DNA of 57,226 bases. It comes from an uncultured Acidobacteriota bacterium. Its GTDB lineage: Bacteria > Acidobacteriota > Terriglobia > Bryobacterales > Bryobacteraceae. This document shows positions 46,578 to 56,808 of the stretch, one piece after another (positions within the stretch are counted from its first letter, which is position 1; each line of letters starts with the position of its first letter). The notes below the pieces were generated by a model. That model had not been told where the DNA came from. It was given only the letters and a program-made list of their open reading frames with translations, and did not search any database. The stretch is from NCBI GenBank assembly GCA_902825945.1, contig CADECY010000053.1, positions 1 to 57,226 of the forward strand, given 5' to 3'. A program made the position numbers and the translations under genes.

Positions 46578-47486
46578 ATGATCGGACCCGCCCTCCTCCA
46601 CTCCGTGAGCTACTCCGGCTCATGGGGACAGGCGTTTCTTCCGCTCGACGTTTTCGTTGAGAAGGCGGCCGTGCTCGGATTCCAGGGTGTGATGCTCGGC
46701 GCCAAGCGCCCCCATCTCAGTCCACTCGATTACTCCGATGCCGCGCTCGCGAAACTCCGCTCGCGGCTCGACTCGCTGAAGCTCCCGGCCGTCGTGATCG
46801 CGGGCTATACGAACTTCACAGCCGACCTCGAACATGGCGAGATTCCCACGCGCGAGATCCAGATCCAGCACGTCGACCAACTCGTACGCCTCGCACGCGG
46901 ACTCGGCGCGCGAGTCGTCCGCGTCTTCACCGGATACGAGCATCCGGGCGCGAGCTTCGGCGCGCAATGGAACATGACGGTCGCGGCGCTGAAGGAATGC
47001 GCCCGCCGCGCGGCCGATTCGAATGTGATCATCGGAGTGCAGAATCACCATGACCTGGGCGTTGGATACGAGAGCATGCTCGATCTGATCCGCGGGGTGG
47101 GCGAGCCGAACTGCCAGCCGCTGTTCGATGCCTGGGCTCCCGCGCTGCACGATGCCGATCTCGCCGCCGCGGCCAGGGCCTTCGGTTCCATGACACCGCA
47201 CACGACGATTGCGGACTATCAGCTCCGGCCCCGGTACCGGTACCACCCGCAACTCGTCAACTATTCAAGGGAACTGCCGTGCACTCAGGCGGTTCCGATG
47301 GGCGAGGGCTTCATCGACTACCGCGCTTTTCTCGGCGGATTGACCGATTCAGGCTTCTCAGGAAGCGTCGCCTATGAGATGTGCTCCCCCCTTCTTCATG
47401 GCGGGGATGTAGACACGCTGGATCGCTATGCGAGAAAATTCTTAGAGTACATCGAGTCCTTCAAGGACTCGCGCAGAACCTCATAA
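46578..47486 (+). CDS. sugar phosphate isomerase/epimerase-like TIM-barrel protein
   Basis: A 302-residue protein of the AP-endonuclease-2 / xylose isomerase-like superfamily. Segments VFVEKAAVLGFQGVMLGAKR, LARGLGARVVRVFTGYEHPG, VIIGVQNHHD, CQPLFDAWAP and SGSVAYEMCSP show the barrel strands with candidate metal ligands (His, Asp, Glu). Substrate is unknown. It lies 9 nt behind the lactate permease and 1 nt before adk. Confidence 0.82.
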   Translation: MIGPALLHSVSYSGSWGQAFLPLDVFVEKAAVLGFQGVMLGAKRPHLSPLDYSDAALAKLRSRLDSLKLPAVVIAGYTNFTADLEHGEIPTREIQIQHVDQLVRLARGLGARVVRVFTGYEHPGASFGAQWNMTVAALKECARRAADSNVIIGVQNHHDLGVGYESMLDLIRGVGEPNCQPLFDAWAPALHDADLAAAARAFGSMTPHTTIADYQLRPRYRYHPQLVNYSRELPCTQAVPMGEGFIDYRAFLGGLTDSGFSGSVAYEMCSPLLHGGDVDTLDRYARKFLEYIESFKDSRRTS

Positions 47487-47487
47487 A

Positions 47488-48153
47488 GTGATCATTTTGC
47501 TATTCGGGCCGCCGGGAAGCGGCAAGGGAACCCAGGCCCGTCTTATCAGCGAGTGGCTGAATTTTCCTTCGCTATCGACCGGTGACATGCTGCGATCCGA
47601 AGCTCAGCAAGAGAGCGAACTCGGCCGGAAGATCCGTGAGACGCTGGCGGCCGGACAGTACGTGAGCGACGAGACGGTCAACCTGATCGTGCTTCAGCAG
47701 CTCGAGCGCAATCCAGACTCCGGCCTGATCCTCGACGGCTATCCGCGCACGGTCGCTCAGGCCATCTATCTGGAGAACGCGCTGCTCGAGCGAGGATTTC
47801 CTCCCCCGGTGGTGGTGCATCTGGACGTGCCCGCCGAGGAGATTGTCATGCGCCTCTCCTCACGCGCTTCTTGCCCGCAATGCAAGCGGATCTTGAACCT
47901 GCTGCAGAACCCGCCGCGCGTTGAGGGCCGATGCGACGAGTGTGGTTCGGAGCTGGTGCGCCGGGACGATGACAAGCCGGAAGTGGTGCGGAGCCGCCTG
48001 GAGACCTACGTTCGCCTGACTGGACCCGTGATCGCGCACTATACCGGATCGAACTACCTGCTGTTCAACGGCAACAGGAAGCCTGACGTCGTTTTCGGCG
48101 AGATCCGGGGCGGGTTGCGCCCGCATCATGAACACTGGCTCAACGACCGTTGA
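47488..48153 (+). CDS. adk: adenylate kinase, zinc-LID type
   Basis: A 221-residue enzyme from a GTG at 47488. P-loop LLFGPPGSGKGTQAR, NMP-binding LSTGDMLRSE and LILDGYPRTVAQA are canonical. The LID carries four cysteines (CPQCKRIL and CDECGSEL) as in zinc-binding adenylate kinases. It interconverts ATP + AMP and 2 ADP. Only 1 nt separates it from the isomerase gene, so it is read on the same transcript. Confidence 0.95.
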   Translation: MIILLFGPPGSGKGTQARLISEWLNFPSLSTGDMLRSEAQQESELGRKIRETLAAGQYVSDETVNLIVLQQLERNPDSGLILDGYPRTVAQAIYLENALLERGFPPPVVVHLDVPAEEIVMRLSSRASCPQCKRILNLLQNPPRVEGRCDECGSELVRRDDDKPEVVRSRLETYVRLTGPVIAHYTGSNYLLFNGNRKPDVVFGEIRGGLRPHHEHWLNDR

Positions 48154-48229
48154 CACTATTGGGTGCGCCAAATCCCCCATGCCCCAGGCCTGGCTGGCTT
48201 GCAGCTCCGTGAAATCAATAGTTTACAAA

Positions 48230-48245
48230 TGGCACGGCGGATGCA
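48230..48245 (+). promoter_or_regulatory. sigma-54 (RpoN) promoter
   Basis: TGGCACGGCGGATGCA has the conserved GG (48231-48232) and GC (48243-48244) separated by exactly 10 bp. It differs from TGGCACG-N4-TTGCW at one position (ATGCA for TTGCA). Transcription should begin near 48256. No protein gene starts until 48392, and a hairpin-terminator structure intervenes. Confidence 0.6.
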
Positions 48246-48255
48246 CTCTATCTGT

Positions 48256-48362
48256 TCATCAAAAGTCGTCATCGACTTAGCATCCCGGCAGTGGTGCCCA
48301 GACCACTGCCAGCCCCTCTGAAGAGAGACCCCAGGTGCCCAGACCTGGGGTCTTTCGCTTTT
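48256..48362 (+). ncRNA. candidate twin-hairpin small RNA
   Basis: About 105 nt between the sigma-54 promoter and an intrinsic terminator. Hairpin 1 (48287-48310) has a perfect 9-bp stem, GGCAGTGGT with ACCACTGCC. Hairpin 2 (48327-48352) has a perfect 10-bp stem. Both show the same loop GCCCAG and the same 12-nt core GGTGCCCAGACC. A small CTCT..AGAG stem lies between them. No open frame is apparent. I know no named RNA family with this form. Confidence 0.55.
48327..48362 (+). terminator. intrinsic terminator before pyrE
   Basis: GACCCCAGGT (48327-48336) pairs perfectly with ACCTGGGGTC (48343-48352), loop GCCCAG, followed by TTTCGCTTTT. It would end transcription from adk or from the sigma-54 promoter. 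Confidence 0.8.
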
Positions 48363-48391
48363 GCACCGTGCCCGATCCGCTATCCTGGTTG

Positions 48392-48955
48392 ATGACGATG
48401 GCTTTGGAACAAGATCAGGACCAACTGCGCCAGCTCCTTTCGGCGCGCAGCGTGAAGCGTGGAGGCGAGTTCAAGCTCGCCAGCGGCAGGATCAGCACCG
48501 TCTACTGTGACGCCCGGGTCACCACTTGCCACGCGATGGCCGCGCCGCTGGTGGGCAGGCTCTTCCTGGCCAAGATCGCCGAGCGCGGCTGGAAGCCGCA
48601 AGCGATCGGCGGACTGACGATGGGAGCCGATCCGATCGTGATGGCCGTCGCCCACGAAAGCGCGATCGCAGGAGCCCCGGTAAACGGATTCCTGGTGCGG
48701 AAGGAAGCCAAGGGCCACGGCACCAAGCGCCAGATCGAAGGGCTGCTCGACGGTGAAGCCACTGACGTGGTCATTGTGGACGATGTGTGCACCACGGGCG
48801 ATTCGACGATCAAGGCGATCCAGGCCGCGCGCGAGGCCGGAATGAACGTGTTGGGCGCGATCTGTCTGGTCGACCGTGAGGAAGGGGCGCGGGAGGCGAT
48901 CGAGGGAGATCTCGGTTGTCCATTCGATCGAGTATTCCGCATCGCCGAGCTGTAG
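48392..48955 (+). CDS. pyrE: orotate phosphoribosyltransferase
   Basis: A 187-residue enzyme. The PRPP-binding loop is VVIVDDVCTTGDSTIKAI; other motifs are GGEFKLASGRISTVYCDAR, IGGLTMGADPIV and VRKEAKGHGTKR. It makes orotidine 5'-phosphate from orotate and PRPP in pyrimidine synthesis. The ATG at 48392 (or 48398) is preferred; an upstream GTG at 48335 lies inside the terminator. Confidence 0.92.
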   Translation: MTMALEQDQDQLRQLLSARSVKRGGEFKLASGRISTVYCDARVTTCHAMAAPLVGRLFLAKIAERGWKPQAIGGLTMGADPIVMAVAHESAIAGAPVNGFLVRKEAKGHGTKRQIEGLLDGEATDVVIVDDVCTTGDSTIKAIQAAREAGMNVLGAICLVDREEGAREAIEGDLGCPFDRVFRIAEL

Positions 48956-49062
48956 CGCCCGGCCCCCCTTTTCGCGGTTCAGCGAATCGAGTACCAGTTG
49001 TGCTACTCTGTAGTGGATCAATAATTGAGATTTAAGGAAGACGAGGAGTTCGTAGTTTTCAA

Positions 49063-49332
49063 ATGGCACTGGCGGCAGAAGTCAAGACCACGGTAATCAA
49101 GCAGTACAAGACTCACAAGAGCGACACCGGCTCGCCCGAAGTGCAAGTGGCTCTCCTCAGCCATCGGATCATGCAGTTGACCGATCATTTCAAGGCAAAC
49201 AAAAAGGACCATCATTCCCGCCGTGGACTTCTGTTGATGGTTGCCCGGCGCCGGCGATTGCTTGATTACCTGAAACGCCACAGTCCAGAACGCTACAAGA
49301 CGCTGATCGACAGGCTCGGAATCCGCCGCTAG
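49063..49332 (+). CDS. rpsO: 30S ribosomal protein S15
   Basis: An 89-residue protein matching S15 over its whole length: HKSDTGSPEVQVALLSHRIM, HHSRRGLLLMVARRRRLLDY and ERYKTLIDRLGIRR. S15 binds 16S rRNA early in assembly of the 30S platform. The rpsO-pnp order is widely conserved in bacteria; pnp starts 96 nt downstream. Confidence 0.97.
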   Translation: MALAAEVKTTVIKQYKTHKSDTGSPEVQVALLSHRIMQLTDHFKANKKDHHSRRGLLLMVARRRRLLDYLKRHSPERYKTLIDRLGIRR

Positions 49333-49391
49333 CACTGTTGCCGCCAGCGGCGTTTGCGCGCTGGGTGCGGGGATCAGCCCGCTCAAAATCG

Positions 49392-49422
49392 TCTCCCTTG
49401 ATCGCAAGCCGAATCAAGGAGA
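49392..49422 (+). promoter_or_regulatory. hairpin sequestering the pnp ribosome binding site
   Basis: TCTCCCTTGAT (49392-49402) pairs with ATCAAGGAGA (49413-49422) with one bulged C and a 10-nt loop. The right arm contains AAGGAG, the Shine-Dalgarno of pnp, 7 nt before its ATG. Such a fold could lower translation until opened, for example by PNPase autocontrol as known in E. coli. Confidence 0.55.
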
Positions 49423-49428
49423 GTACAA

Positions 49429-51540
<2,112 letters not shown>

Positions 51541-51563
51541 TCCGCGCTTCGGATTCGATCATC

Positions 51564-51598
51564 AGGGCCCGCTGGTTTCGCACCGGCGGGCCCTCTTT
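51564..51598 (+). terminator. intrinsic terminator after pnp
   Basis: AGGGCCCGC (51564-51572) pairs with GCGGGCCCT (51586-51594); inner pairs extend the stem to about 13 bp around a TTCGC loop. It is followed by CTTT, a short U-tract. The rest of 51600-51800 shows only a small CTGGCCC/GGGCCAG hairpin (51716-51734) and no gene. Confidence 0.75.
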
Positions 51599-51809
51599 GC
51601 GGTGTGACGCTGGTATGAGGCCGGCGGTGTTCGCCACTTGGGGTCCGTTCGGGTGGTCTTAGGACACCTTCTTTCTTCTTGAAGCTGGCGCCGCCATCCC
51701 TGCCAGTTCACGATTCTGGCCCATCGGGGGCCAGCATCTCGCAGACCGGAACACGGGAACTCCCGCATGAGAATGGAGTTTCGTTGCTGAGAAACTCCCT
51801 AAAAAAACC

Positions 51810-51838
51810 TTGACTGACAGTCATTCAGCAGGTATGCT
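51810..51838 (+). promoter_or_regulatory. sigma-70 promoter with TetR-like operator
   Basis: TTGACT (51810-51815), a 17-bp spacer and TATGCT (51833-51838) form a strong housekeeping promoter for the operon beginning at 51907. The -35 is embedded in the palindrome TGACTGACAGTCA (51811-51823), a form often bound by TetR-family repressors. No TetR gene is in the window. Confidence 0.65.
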
Positions 51839-51906
51839 TGGTAGCGCAGTGGTACTAGGAGTACGACTCTCGTATCTCCGGCACCTGAATTCTGGGAGGG
51901 GTTCGG

Positions 51907-52374
51907 GTGATCGCGGAGTTCTCCGGTAACCGCTCTGTCTCGGAGCAAACAACAGTCGGCTTTCAACGGATATCCGCGACTGGGGGGATTCCCGTCCCCG
52001 TTAGTGGATCATTCCTTCTGGAGCCTGTGTTCCGTCAGCTTCCGACGACGTTCACTGGGAGGCGCCGGATGCGCGAATTGGCGAAGTCGCTTGTGAGTTA
52101 TGGTTGGGCCGTCTCGATATACGGCGTTCAGCAGATGGTGAGCGCGGTGACATCGGGCGGATCGGCGCCAGGTAAAGCCCACGATCCCAGCTCGGTGGTG
52201 TCAGCGATCACGGATGTGATCGGTCTTGCCGGGCGAACTGCTGTCAATGCAGGCGTGGCGATCTCGGATGCCGCTTTTGGGCTCATGACCGGTGGTGGCG
52301 TGTTACGACCGCAGCCTCCGGCGGCGGACTCACAAACTTCCCAGACTCGGCGGCGGCCCGGTACAACGCTATGA
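51907..52374 (+). CDS. unknown protein 1 of the patatin operon
   Basis: A 155-residue protein from a GTG with GGGAGG 8 nt upstream; an ATG at 52069 is the alternative. It has amphipathic or weakly hydrophobic helices (LVSYGWAVSIYGVQQMVSAV and VIGLAGRTAVNAGVAISDAA) and a polar Pro/Ser/Gln-rich tail. The family is not recognised. The segment with GLAGRT resembles GVAGRT in the third protein of the operon. Its stop overlaps the next start (ATGA). Confidence 0.62.
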   Translation: MIAEFSGNRSVSEQTTVGFQRISATGGIPVPVSGSFLLEPVFRQLPTTFTGRRRMRELAKSLVSYGWAVSIYGVQQMVSAVTSGGSAPGKAHDPSSVVSAITDVIGLAGRTAVNAGVAISDAAFGLMTGGGVLRPQPPAADSQTSQTRRRPGTTL

Positions 52375-53594
52375 GAGCCGCCTCGCCCACTGGTGCACCT
52401 GATTCCCTGAGCGGAACTCTCGGTTCGCTTTACAGTGCCACCCACCGGTTGAGTACGGACTTCGCCGGTCTCGCTTGGGCCGCCTTCCAGTTGGGTGACA
52501 CTCTGCAACGATCCGTGCTGGACGCCGCCTTCGATCTGGCGCAGTTTCGCCTGTCTGGAACCGCGCGATTGGTGAATGCGGTGGCCGGGCAGGCGATGGA
52601 ACTCTACTCCTTTCTTCCGGTGTACCAGCCCCCACGGAATCCCGTCGCCGAACTGGAAGCAAACTACGAGGTGTTCCAACTCGTGCAGCAGGCTGCCTCA
52701 GCCGTCCCGAGGCCACCGGGGGGTGGATTCCCCCTGGCTGACATGATCGGCGCAGCCTATCGCAAGTTCGACTACCGCGTCCTGTGGGTCATCGAGGGCA
52801 TGGGACACGACTACGCCGAATTCAAGTGGCAAACGTCGCGGGAAGCTCCAGTGCGCTTGCTGGATGATCCGGCGATTCCGGCCAAGAGCCTCACCATGCT
52901 GCACGCCGGTCTCGGCTTGTTTTTGGCGAGCGAGACTTTGAAAACGCTCACGCCCTTCGCCAGAAGGGAAAACATCACAGCGAGCGTTCATTCGTTTGTG
53001 GATCACGTGGAATCGAACTCCAAAGCCGGATACGCGGGTGCGGGCATCGAGTCGCTCGGGCTGGTCACGAGGACTTGGTATCCCCAGATGGTCCCACTCG
53101 TGAGCTCGGCTTTGCCCGAGTCCCTGCGAGGTTACTTCTGGCATGGCGCGGGCCGGGCACTCTACTTTCTACCGGTTCACGCGCTGCCGGGAATCTCGTC
53201 CGCCTGGACAGCGGCATGCCGTGAGGCCGTGGACGCGGAGTCCGGGCTCAATTTGAAGGCCGGCCTCGCTTGGGCAACCATCCTCGTCAATCTCCGCCAG
53301 CTCGAAACCGTGGAGAATCTGATTGCGCGGCTCGGGGGCGAACTGATCGATGATGGCGGGTTCCGGAATGGAGTAAACTCGGCGCTCGTCATGGCTTCCG
53401 ATATCTCACCTGGAGATCCCGCCTTCGACGCGCTGATCCAACGCCAGCCGGCCGCGTCTGTTTCGGACAATTGGACAAAACTGGTTCGGGATCCCGCTAT
53501 CGACGCAATCCGGGTGCGGCGCGAAAAGCTGCGGGCCGAGGGCCGGATGCAGGATGCGTTTCGATATCAGTTCGCGTGGGATCAGGTACCTTGA
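52371..53594 (+). CDS. unknown protein 2 of the patatin operon
   Basis: A 407-residue protein. Residues 1-90 are helical and phasin-like in composition (LAWAAFQLGDTLQRSVLDAA). The remainder has distinctive motifs: MLHAGLGLFLASETL, FWHGAGRALYFLPVHALPG, LNLKAGLAWATILVNLRQLE and SDISPGDPAFDALI. These faintly recall DUF1702-type proteins of enediyne clusters, but I cannot confirm this. No catalytic signature is evident. It is coupled at both ends by 4-nt overlaps. Confidence 0.68.
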   Translation: MRAASPTGAPDSLSGTLGSLYSATHRLSTDFAGLAWAAFQLGDTLQRSVLDAAFDLAQFRLSGTARLVNAVAGQAMELYSFLPVYQPPRNPVAELEANYEVFQLVQQAASAVPRPPGGGFPLADMIGAAYRKFDYRVLWVIEGMGHDYAEFKWQTSREAPVRLLDDPAIPAKSLTMLHAGLGLFLASETLKTLTPFARRENITASVHSFVDHVESNSKAGYAGAGIESLGLVTRTWYPQMVPLVSSALPESLRGYFWHGAGRALYFLPVHALPGISSAWTAACREAVDAESGLNLKAGLAWATILVNLRQLETVENLIARLGGELIDDGGFRNGVNSALVMASDISPGDPAFDALIQRQPAASVSDNWTKLVRDPAIDAIRVRREKLRAEGRMQDAFRYQFAWDQVP

Positions 53595-54304
53595 CGCAAT
53601 CGAGCGCCATTTGGGAGCCTCCTGCCTCGCTCTTGGGCGTGGCTGGGCGGACACTGCTAATCCCGATGGACGTGGTAATCCGCGGGATGGAGATCATGAT
53701 GGGCGCCATGGTGAGCGCGCGGTCCGTGATGCGGGACGCCATTCACGGCGTGGAGCTTGGAGAAAGTCAGCCCGATCCTGCCGGCGGGGTGGGCGCGATG
53801 TTCGAGCCGGCAACGAATCGCAAGGAGAAATCACCGATGACTTACAATGCTGAGGCTAAGCAAGACCGCGAGTTGCAGGATGATCTGCTCAAGCTGGTCC
53901 GCTATCGGGTTCTGTTCGTGAAGCGCGAATACGAACACGCATTCGACAGTTCGCAGGAACTCGTCGCGGACAACCTCGACGGGACTGCGTTCGCGGGCTG
54001 GAAGATCGCGGAGTTCATCCAGGGTCTGCGAGACAAGAAGGTGCGCGTACCCGCGTCCTGGGGCAGCTATCCTGACTCCAAGTATCGCGACAATGGCCAT
54101 TTGGTCGGTCTGCCTCCAGAGGACCAGAAGTATCTTCGGGTCTACTTTGAAGTGGAGGAGCGCTACCCGCGCGAGAAGTTCCTGTTCGAGGAAGAACAGG
54201 TCGAGGCGTTGCGCGAGATCGCGCGCAACACTCGGCGCGGGGAGGGCGGAGACGGCCCACCGCCCCCTGGCAACAAGGCCATCGGCAAAGCGGCCGGGCA
54301 GTAG
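53591..54304 (+). CDS. unknown protein 3 of the patatin operon, possible internal start
   Basis: The frame opens with a TTG at 53591 that overlaps the previous stop (TTGA) and gives 237 residues. The first 80 (SLLGVAGRTLLIPMDVVIRG, MEIMMGAMVSARSVMRDAI) resemble the helical segment of protein 1. A strong AAGGAG precedes an internal ATG at 53837, which would give a 155-residue protein starting MTYNAEAKQDRELQDDLLKL. Both may be made, or two genes may have fused. The C-terminal part is charged and soluble (YFEVEERYPREKFLFEEEQV). The family is unknown. Confidence 0.55.
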   Translation: MTQSSAIWEPPASLLGVAGRTLLIPMDVVIRGMEIMMGAMVSARSVMRDAIHGVELGESQPDPAGGVGAMFEPATNRKEKSPMTYNAEAKQDRELQDDLLKLVRYRVLFVKREYEHAFDSSQELVADNLDGTAFAGWKIAEFIQGLRDKKVRVPASWGSYPDSKYRDNGHLVGLPPEDQKYLRVYFEVEERYPREKFLFEEEQVEALREIARNTRRGEGGDGPPPPGNKAIGKAAGQ

Positions 54305-54322
54305 CAGCGGCCGGTTGAGAAA

Positions 54323-54347
54323 AGGGCCGGCCCCACTGGGTCCGGCC
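54323..54347 (+). promoter_or_regulatory. intergenic hairpin within the patatin operon
   Basis: GGGCCGG (54323-54329) pairs with CCGGCCC (54341-54347), with a further CCC/GGG inside. There is no T-run, and GAGGAGG for the next gene follows at once. It may tune stability or read-through between genes 3 and 4. Confidence 0.4.
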
Positions 54348-54367
54348 CCCCGAGGAGGATCGAAAGA

Positions 54368-55606
54368 ATGGCTAACGGTGCGGCCGTCGCGCGCGAACCG
54401 AATGCGGCCCCGGTGCTTTCGCCTGTCGAGCAGGGACTTGCCCGCGACGCCAAGCAGTTCCTCGAGCGTGGCCTGACACTCAAGCGCCGCGTGGACGAAG
54501 CGGCCCCGGCACAGTCCTTCCAGCGAGTGTTCCCCCTGGTCCGCCAGTTCAATCCGGCCAACTCCGCGTACGGTTTCTTCGACTCCGTGACGATCGATGG
54601 CAAACCGTTTCCCGTCATCGGCAACTTCCAGAACATGTTCTTCGATCGCGCCCGTGCCGGTGAGCGCAACGAGCGCGATCAGCTCCGCGAATTCGTTCTG
54701 CGTTACTTCATGCGCGTGAGCGACTTCCGCCTGCCAGAGCCATGGGCGGAGACCGGCCGTTCCGGCAATTCCATGTGGCCCAAAGCCCTCTCCTGGTGCC
54801 CGGAACCGAAGGCGAACCGCGAGGGCTTCGGCTTTACCCAGCTCATGGCGAAGCGCAGAGGCTCGGGCGCCATTGAGCGCTTTCCCGAAAGCGCCGCGCA
54901 CGCGGTAATCGATCTTCGGGAGATCGGAAACAGATATGACTGGCTCGTCACCAACGTCCGGATCTTCGACTTCAGCTTCCGGGCCGCGCCTGTCGAAGGC
55001 GGGCCGGAGATCGTGCTGCCGCTCCAGGAAGGGAGCTACCTGATCACAAGCCCGGAATTCATCACCGACGATCCGGAAAACGGACGGTTCGGTTTAGGAT
55101 ACGCGTTCATTCAGAGTCCGCCCGACGGTCCCATCGCATGGGGGCCCGGTCAGTTCCGCGCGGCCTATGAACAGATTGATTTCCAGCTCCTGCCCAGTGG
55201 AATGATCGAGGTCAAAATGTATTTCGCCGCTGACCAGCCGGAGAAACTCGCCAGTCTCGAGCTGGATCCGGTCGCCTTCGCGACCGGCGCATTGGGCTTG
55301 TTGACCGGCGGTCTGGTCAAGCCGCTTCTCGCGCCGTTGGAATCGGCATATCGATCGTTGTCGATCCCGTGGCCGTCCGTGGACCCAATCTACGGTTTCG
55401 TCGATTTGGCGAATCTGGTCACGTTCGGTCTTGCGGCCGAGCACGCCTGCATTTCTCGCGAGCAGCTCTACTTCCGGTTCTTGGTGCAGCATTTCCAGCA
55501 GCACTTTCAGACCCTCTCAGGCGCGCTCACGACCTGGCGGCGGGTCGCCGACTGGACGGACGAGGGCTCACTGCCGGAGTGGGTCCGCAGCGGCGCCGGT
55601 GTTTGA
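54368..55606 (+). CDS. unknown protein 4 of the patatin operon
   Basis: A 412-residue soluble protein with no signal peptide. Mixed alpha/beta segments are seen (VRQFNPANSAYGFFDSVTID, FVLRYFMRVSDFRLPEPWAE, IVLPLQEGSYLITSPEFITD, FQLLPSGMIEVKMYFAADQP). The C-terminus is helical (LYFRFLVQHFQQHFQTLSGA). I do not recognise a family or active site. GAGGAGG lies upstream. Its stop overlaps the patatin start as TGATG. Confidence 0.68.
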   Translation: MANGAAVAREPNAAPVLSPVEQGLARDAKQFLERGLTLKRRVDEAAPAQSFQRVFPLVRQFNPANSAYGFFDSVTIDGKPFPVIGNFQNMFFDRARAGERNERDQLREFVLRYFMRVSDFRLPEPWAETGRSGNSMWPKALSWCPEPKANREGFGFTQLMAKRRGSGAIERFPESAAHAVIDLREIGNRYDWLVTNVRIFDFSFRAAPVEGGPEIVLPLQEGSYLITSPEFITDDPENGRFGLGYAFIQSPPDGPIAWGPGQFRAAYEQIDFQLLPSGMIEVKMYFAADQPEKLASLELDPVAFATGALGLLTGGLVKPLLAPLESAYRSLSIPWPSVDPIYGFVDLANLVTFGLAAEHACISREQLYFRFLVQHFQQHFQTLSGALTTWRRVADWTDEGSLPEWVRSGAGV

Positions 55607-56808
55607 TGGAAGCGAAGCACAGGGCCCTTGTATTGTCCGGCGGCTATTCATTCGGAGCTTATCAGGTGGGCGTCATGCTCGCGCTCGCCAGCGGCCGGTG
55701 CGCGCATCTCGGTGGCGAGCCGTTCGATGCGGGCATTTTCACGGGAACTTCGATTGGCTCGGTCAACGCTGCCCTGTTGTTGTCGTCGCGCGAAACGGGT
55801 TTTGCGTCCGCCGCGCGCCACCTCCAACGGCTCTACCTCGAAGAACTGGCCAGTGGCCCGGGCACATGCGGGAATGGTCTGCTTCGGCTGCGGGCGAATC
55901 CGCAGGTCCTGTTCGGGGAAAGCTGCACACGGGACGGAGTCGCGAACCCGTTCACGCAATTGGCACGAGACGCAGCGTCTCTCGCCAGCACCGCGATCTC
56001 CCGTGGCGCCGCGTTCCTGACTTCCTCCGAGGAATTCGAGCAGCGTTTGGTACAGGCGGTGGACCTCACCGCGCTCGTTTCCGCGGAGCGGTTCGACCAG
56101 TTCATCGAGAGGAACGTCGATCCGGCGAGAATCCGGGCGTCCGGAAAGGCCCTGCAGGTATTGGCGACTAACTGGCGCACGGGTGCGCTGCGGGTATTTC
56201 AGCCTGAAGACCTGAGTGACTCAGTGATGAGGAAAGCCCTGATTGCATCCGCGGCCGTTCCCGGGCTGGTTCCTCCGGTCAACGTGGACGGCGAACTGTA
56301 TGCCGACGGGGGCGTCGTGATGAACACCGGGCTACGCCCCGCGATTCGGGCAGGCGCCTCGGAGTTGCACATCGTCTATATGGATAACGTCAGTGGTGCG
56401 AAGATTCCGGCACGGCCGGTGAGCACCGCCGACACGATTTTCCGAACGCTGACCATCAACCTTGCAAGCATGCTCAATCGCGACATCGAGATCGCCACCC
56501 GGATCAACAGCGGTTTGCGGGAGGCGCGCGCCTTGCGGTTCGAAGGAGCAGACTCGATCTCGACCGAACGGATCGATAGCTTCCAATCCGCTGCCGTCCT
56601 CGCCTTCAACCGGGAAAGCCGCTATCGGGAGCTCGAAATTCATCGCTACCGCGCGTCGGCTGACCTAGCCGGAGTCGCGAGTTGGCTCAGTTTCGACCGG
56701 GCTCACCTGGCGAACCTCATGGAATCCGGATTCCGTGACACGGTCAGCCACGACTGTGGGGCCAGTGGCTGCGACAAAGCCGCAGCCGCGAGGAGTGCTG
56801 CTTCTTGA
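55606..56808 (+). CDS. patatin-like phospholipase
   Basis: A 400-residue patatin-family lipase. The oxyanion-hole glycines are in VLSGGYSFGAYQVGVML, the nucleophile Ser in FTGTSIGSVNAALLL (GxSxG) and the second catalytic residue in LYADGGVVMNTGL (DGG). Patatins hydrolyse acyl esters of phospholipids or galactolipids with a Ser-Asp dyad. No signal peptide is seen, so it is cytosolic or delivered by its operon partners. It ends the five-gene operon. Confidence 0.88.
   Translation: MEAKHRALVLSGGYSFGAYQVGVMLALASGRCAHLGGEPFDAGIFTGTSIGSVNAALLLSSRETGFASAARHLQRLYLEELASGPGTCGNGLLRLRANPQVLFGESCTRDGVANPFTQLARDAASLASTAISRGAAFLTSSEEFEQRLVQAVDLTALVSAERFDQFIERNVDPARIRASGKALQVLATNWRTGALRVFQPEDLSDSVMRKALIASAAVPGLVPPVNVDGELYADGGVVMNTGLRPAIRAGASELHIVYMDNVSGAKIPARPVSTADTIFRTLTINLASMLNRDIEIATRINSGLREARALRFEGADSISTERIDSFQSAAVLAFNRESRYRELEIHRYRASADLAGVASWLSFDRAHLANLMESGFRDTVSHDCGASGCDKAAAARSAAS

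Noticed and set aside
48335..48391. Upstream GTG start for pyrE
   Set aside because: It lies inside the intrinsic terminator stem; 48392 gives the usual PyrE N-terminus.
51562..51768. 68-residue minus-strand frame between pnp and the patatin operon
   Set aside because: It runs through the pnp terminator, has no recognisable similarity and no ribosome binding site.
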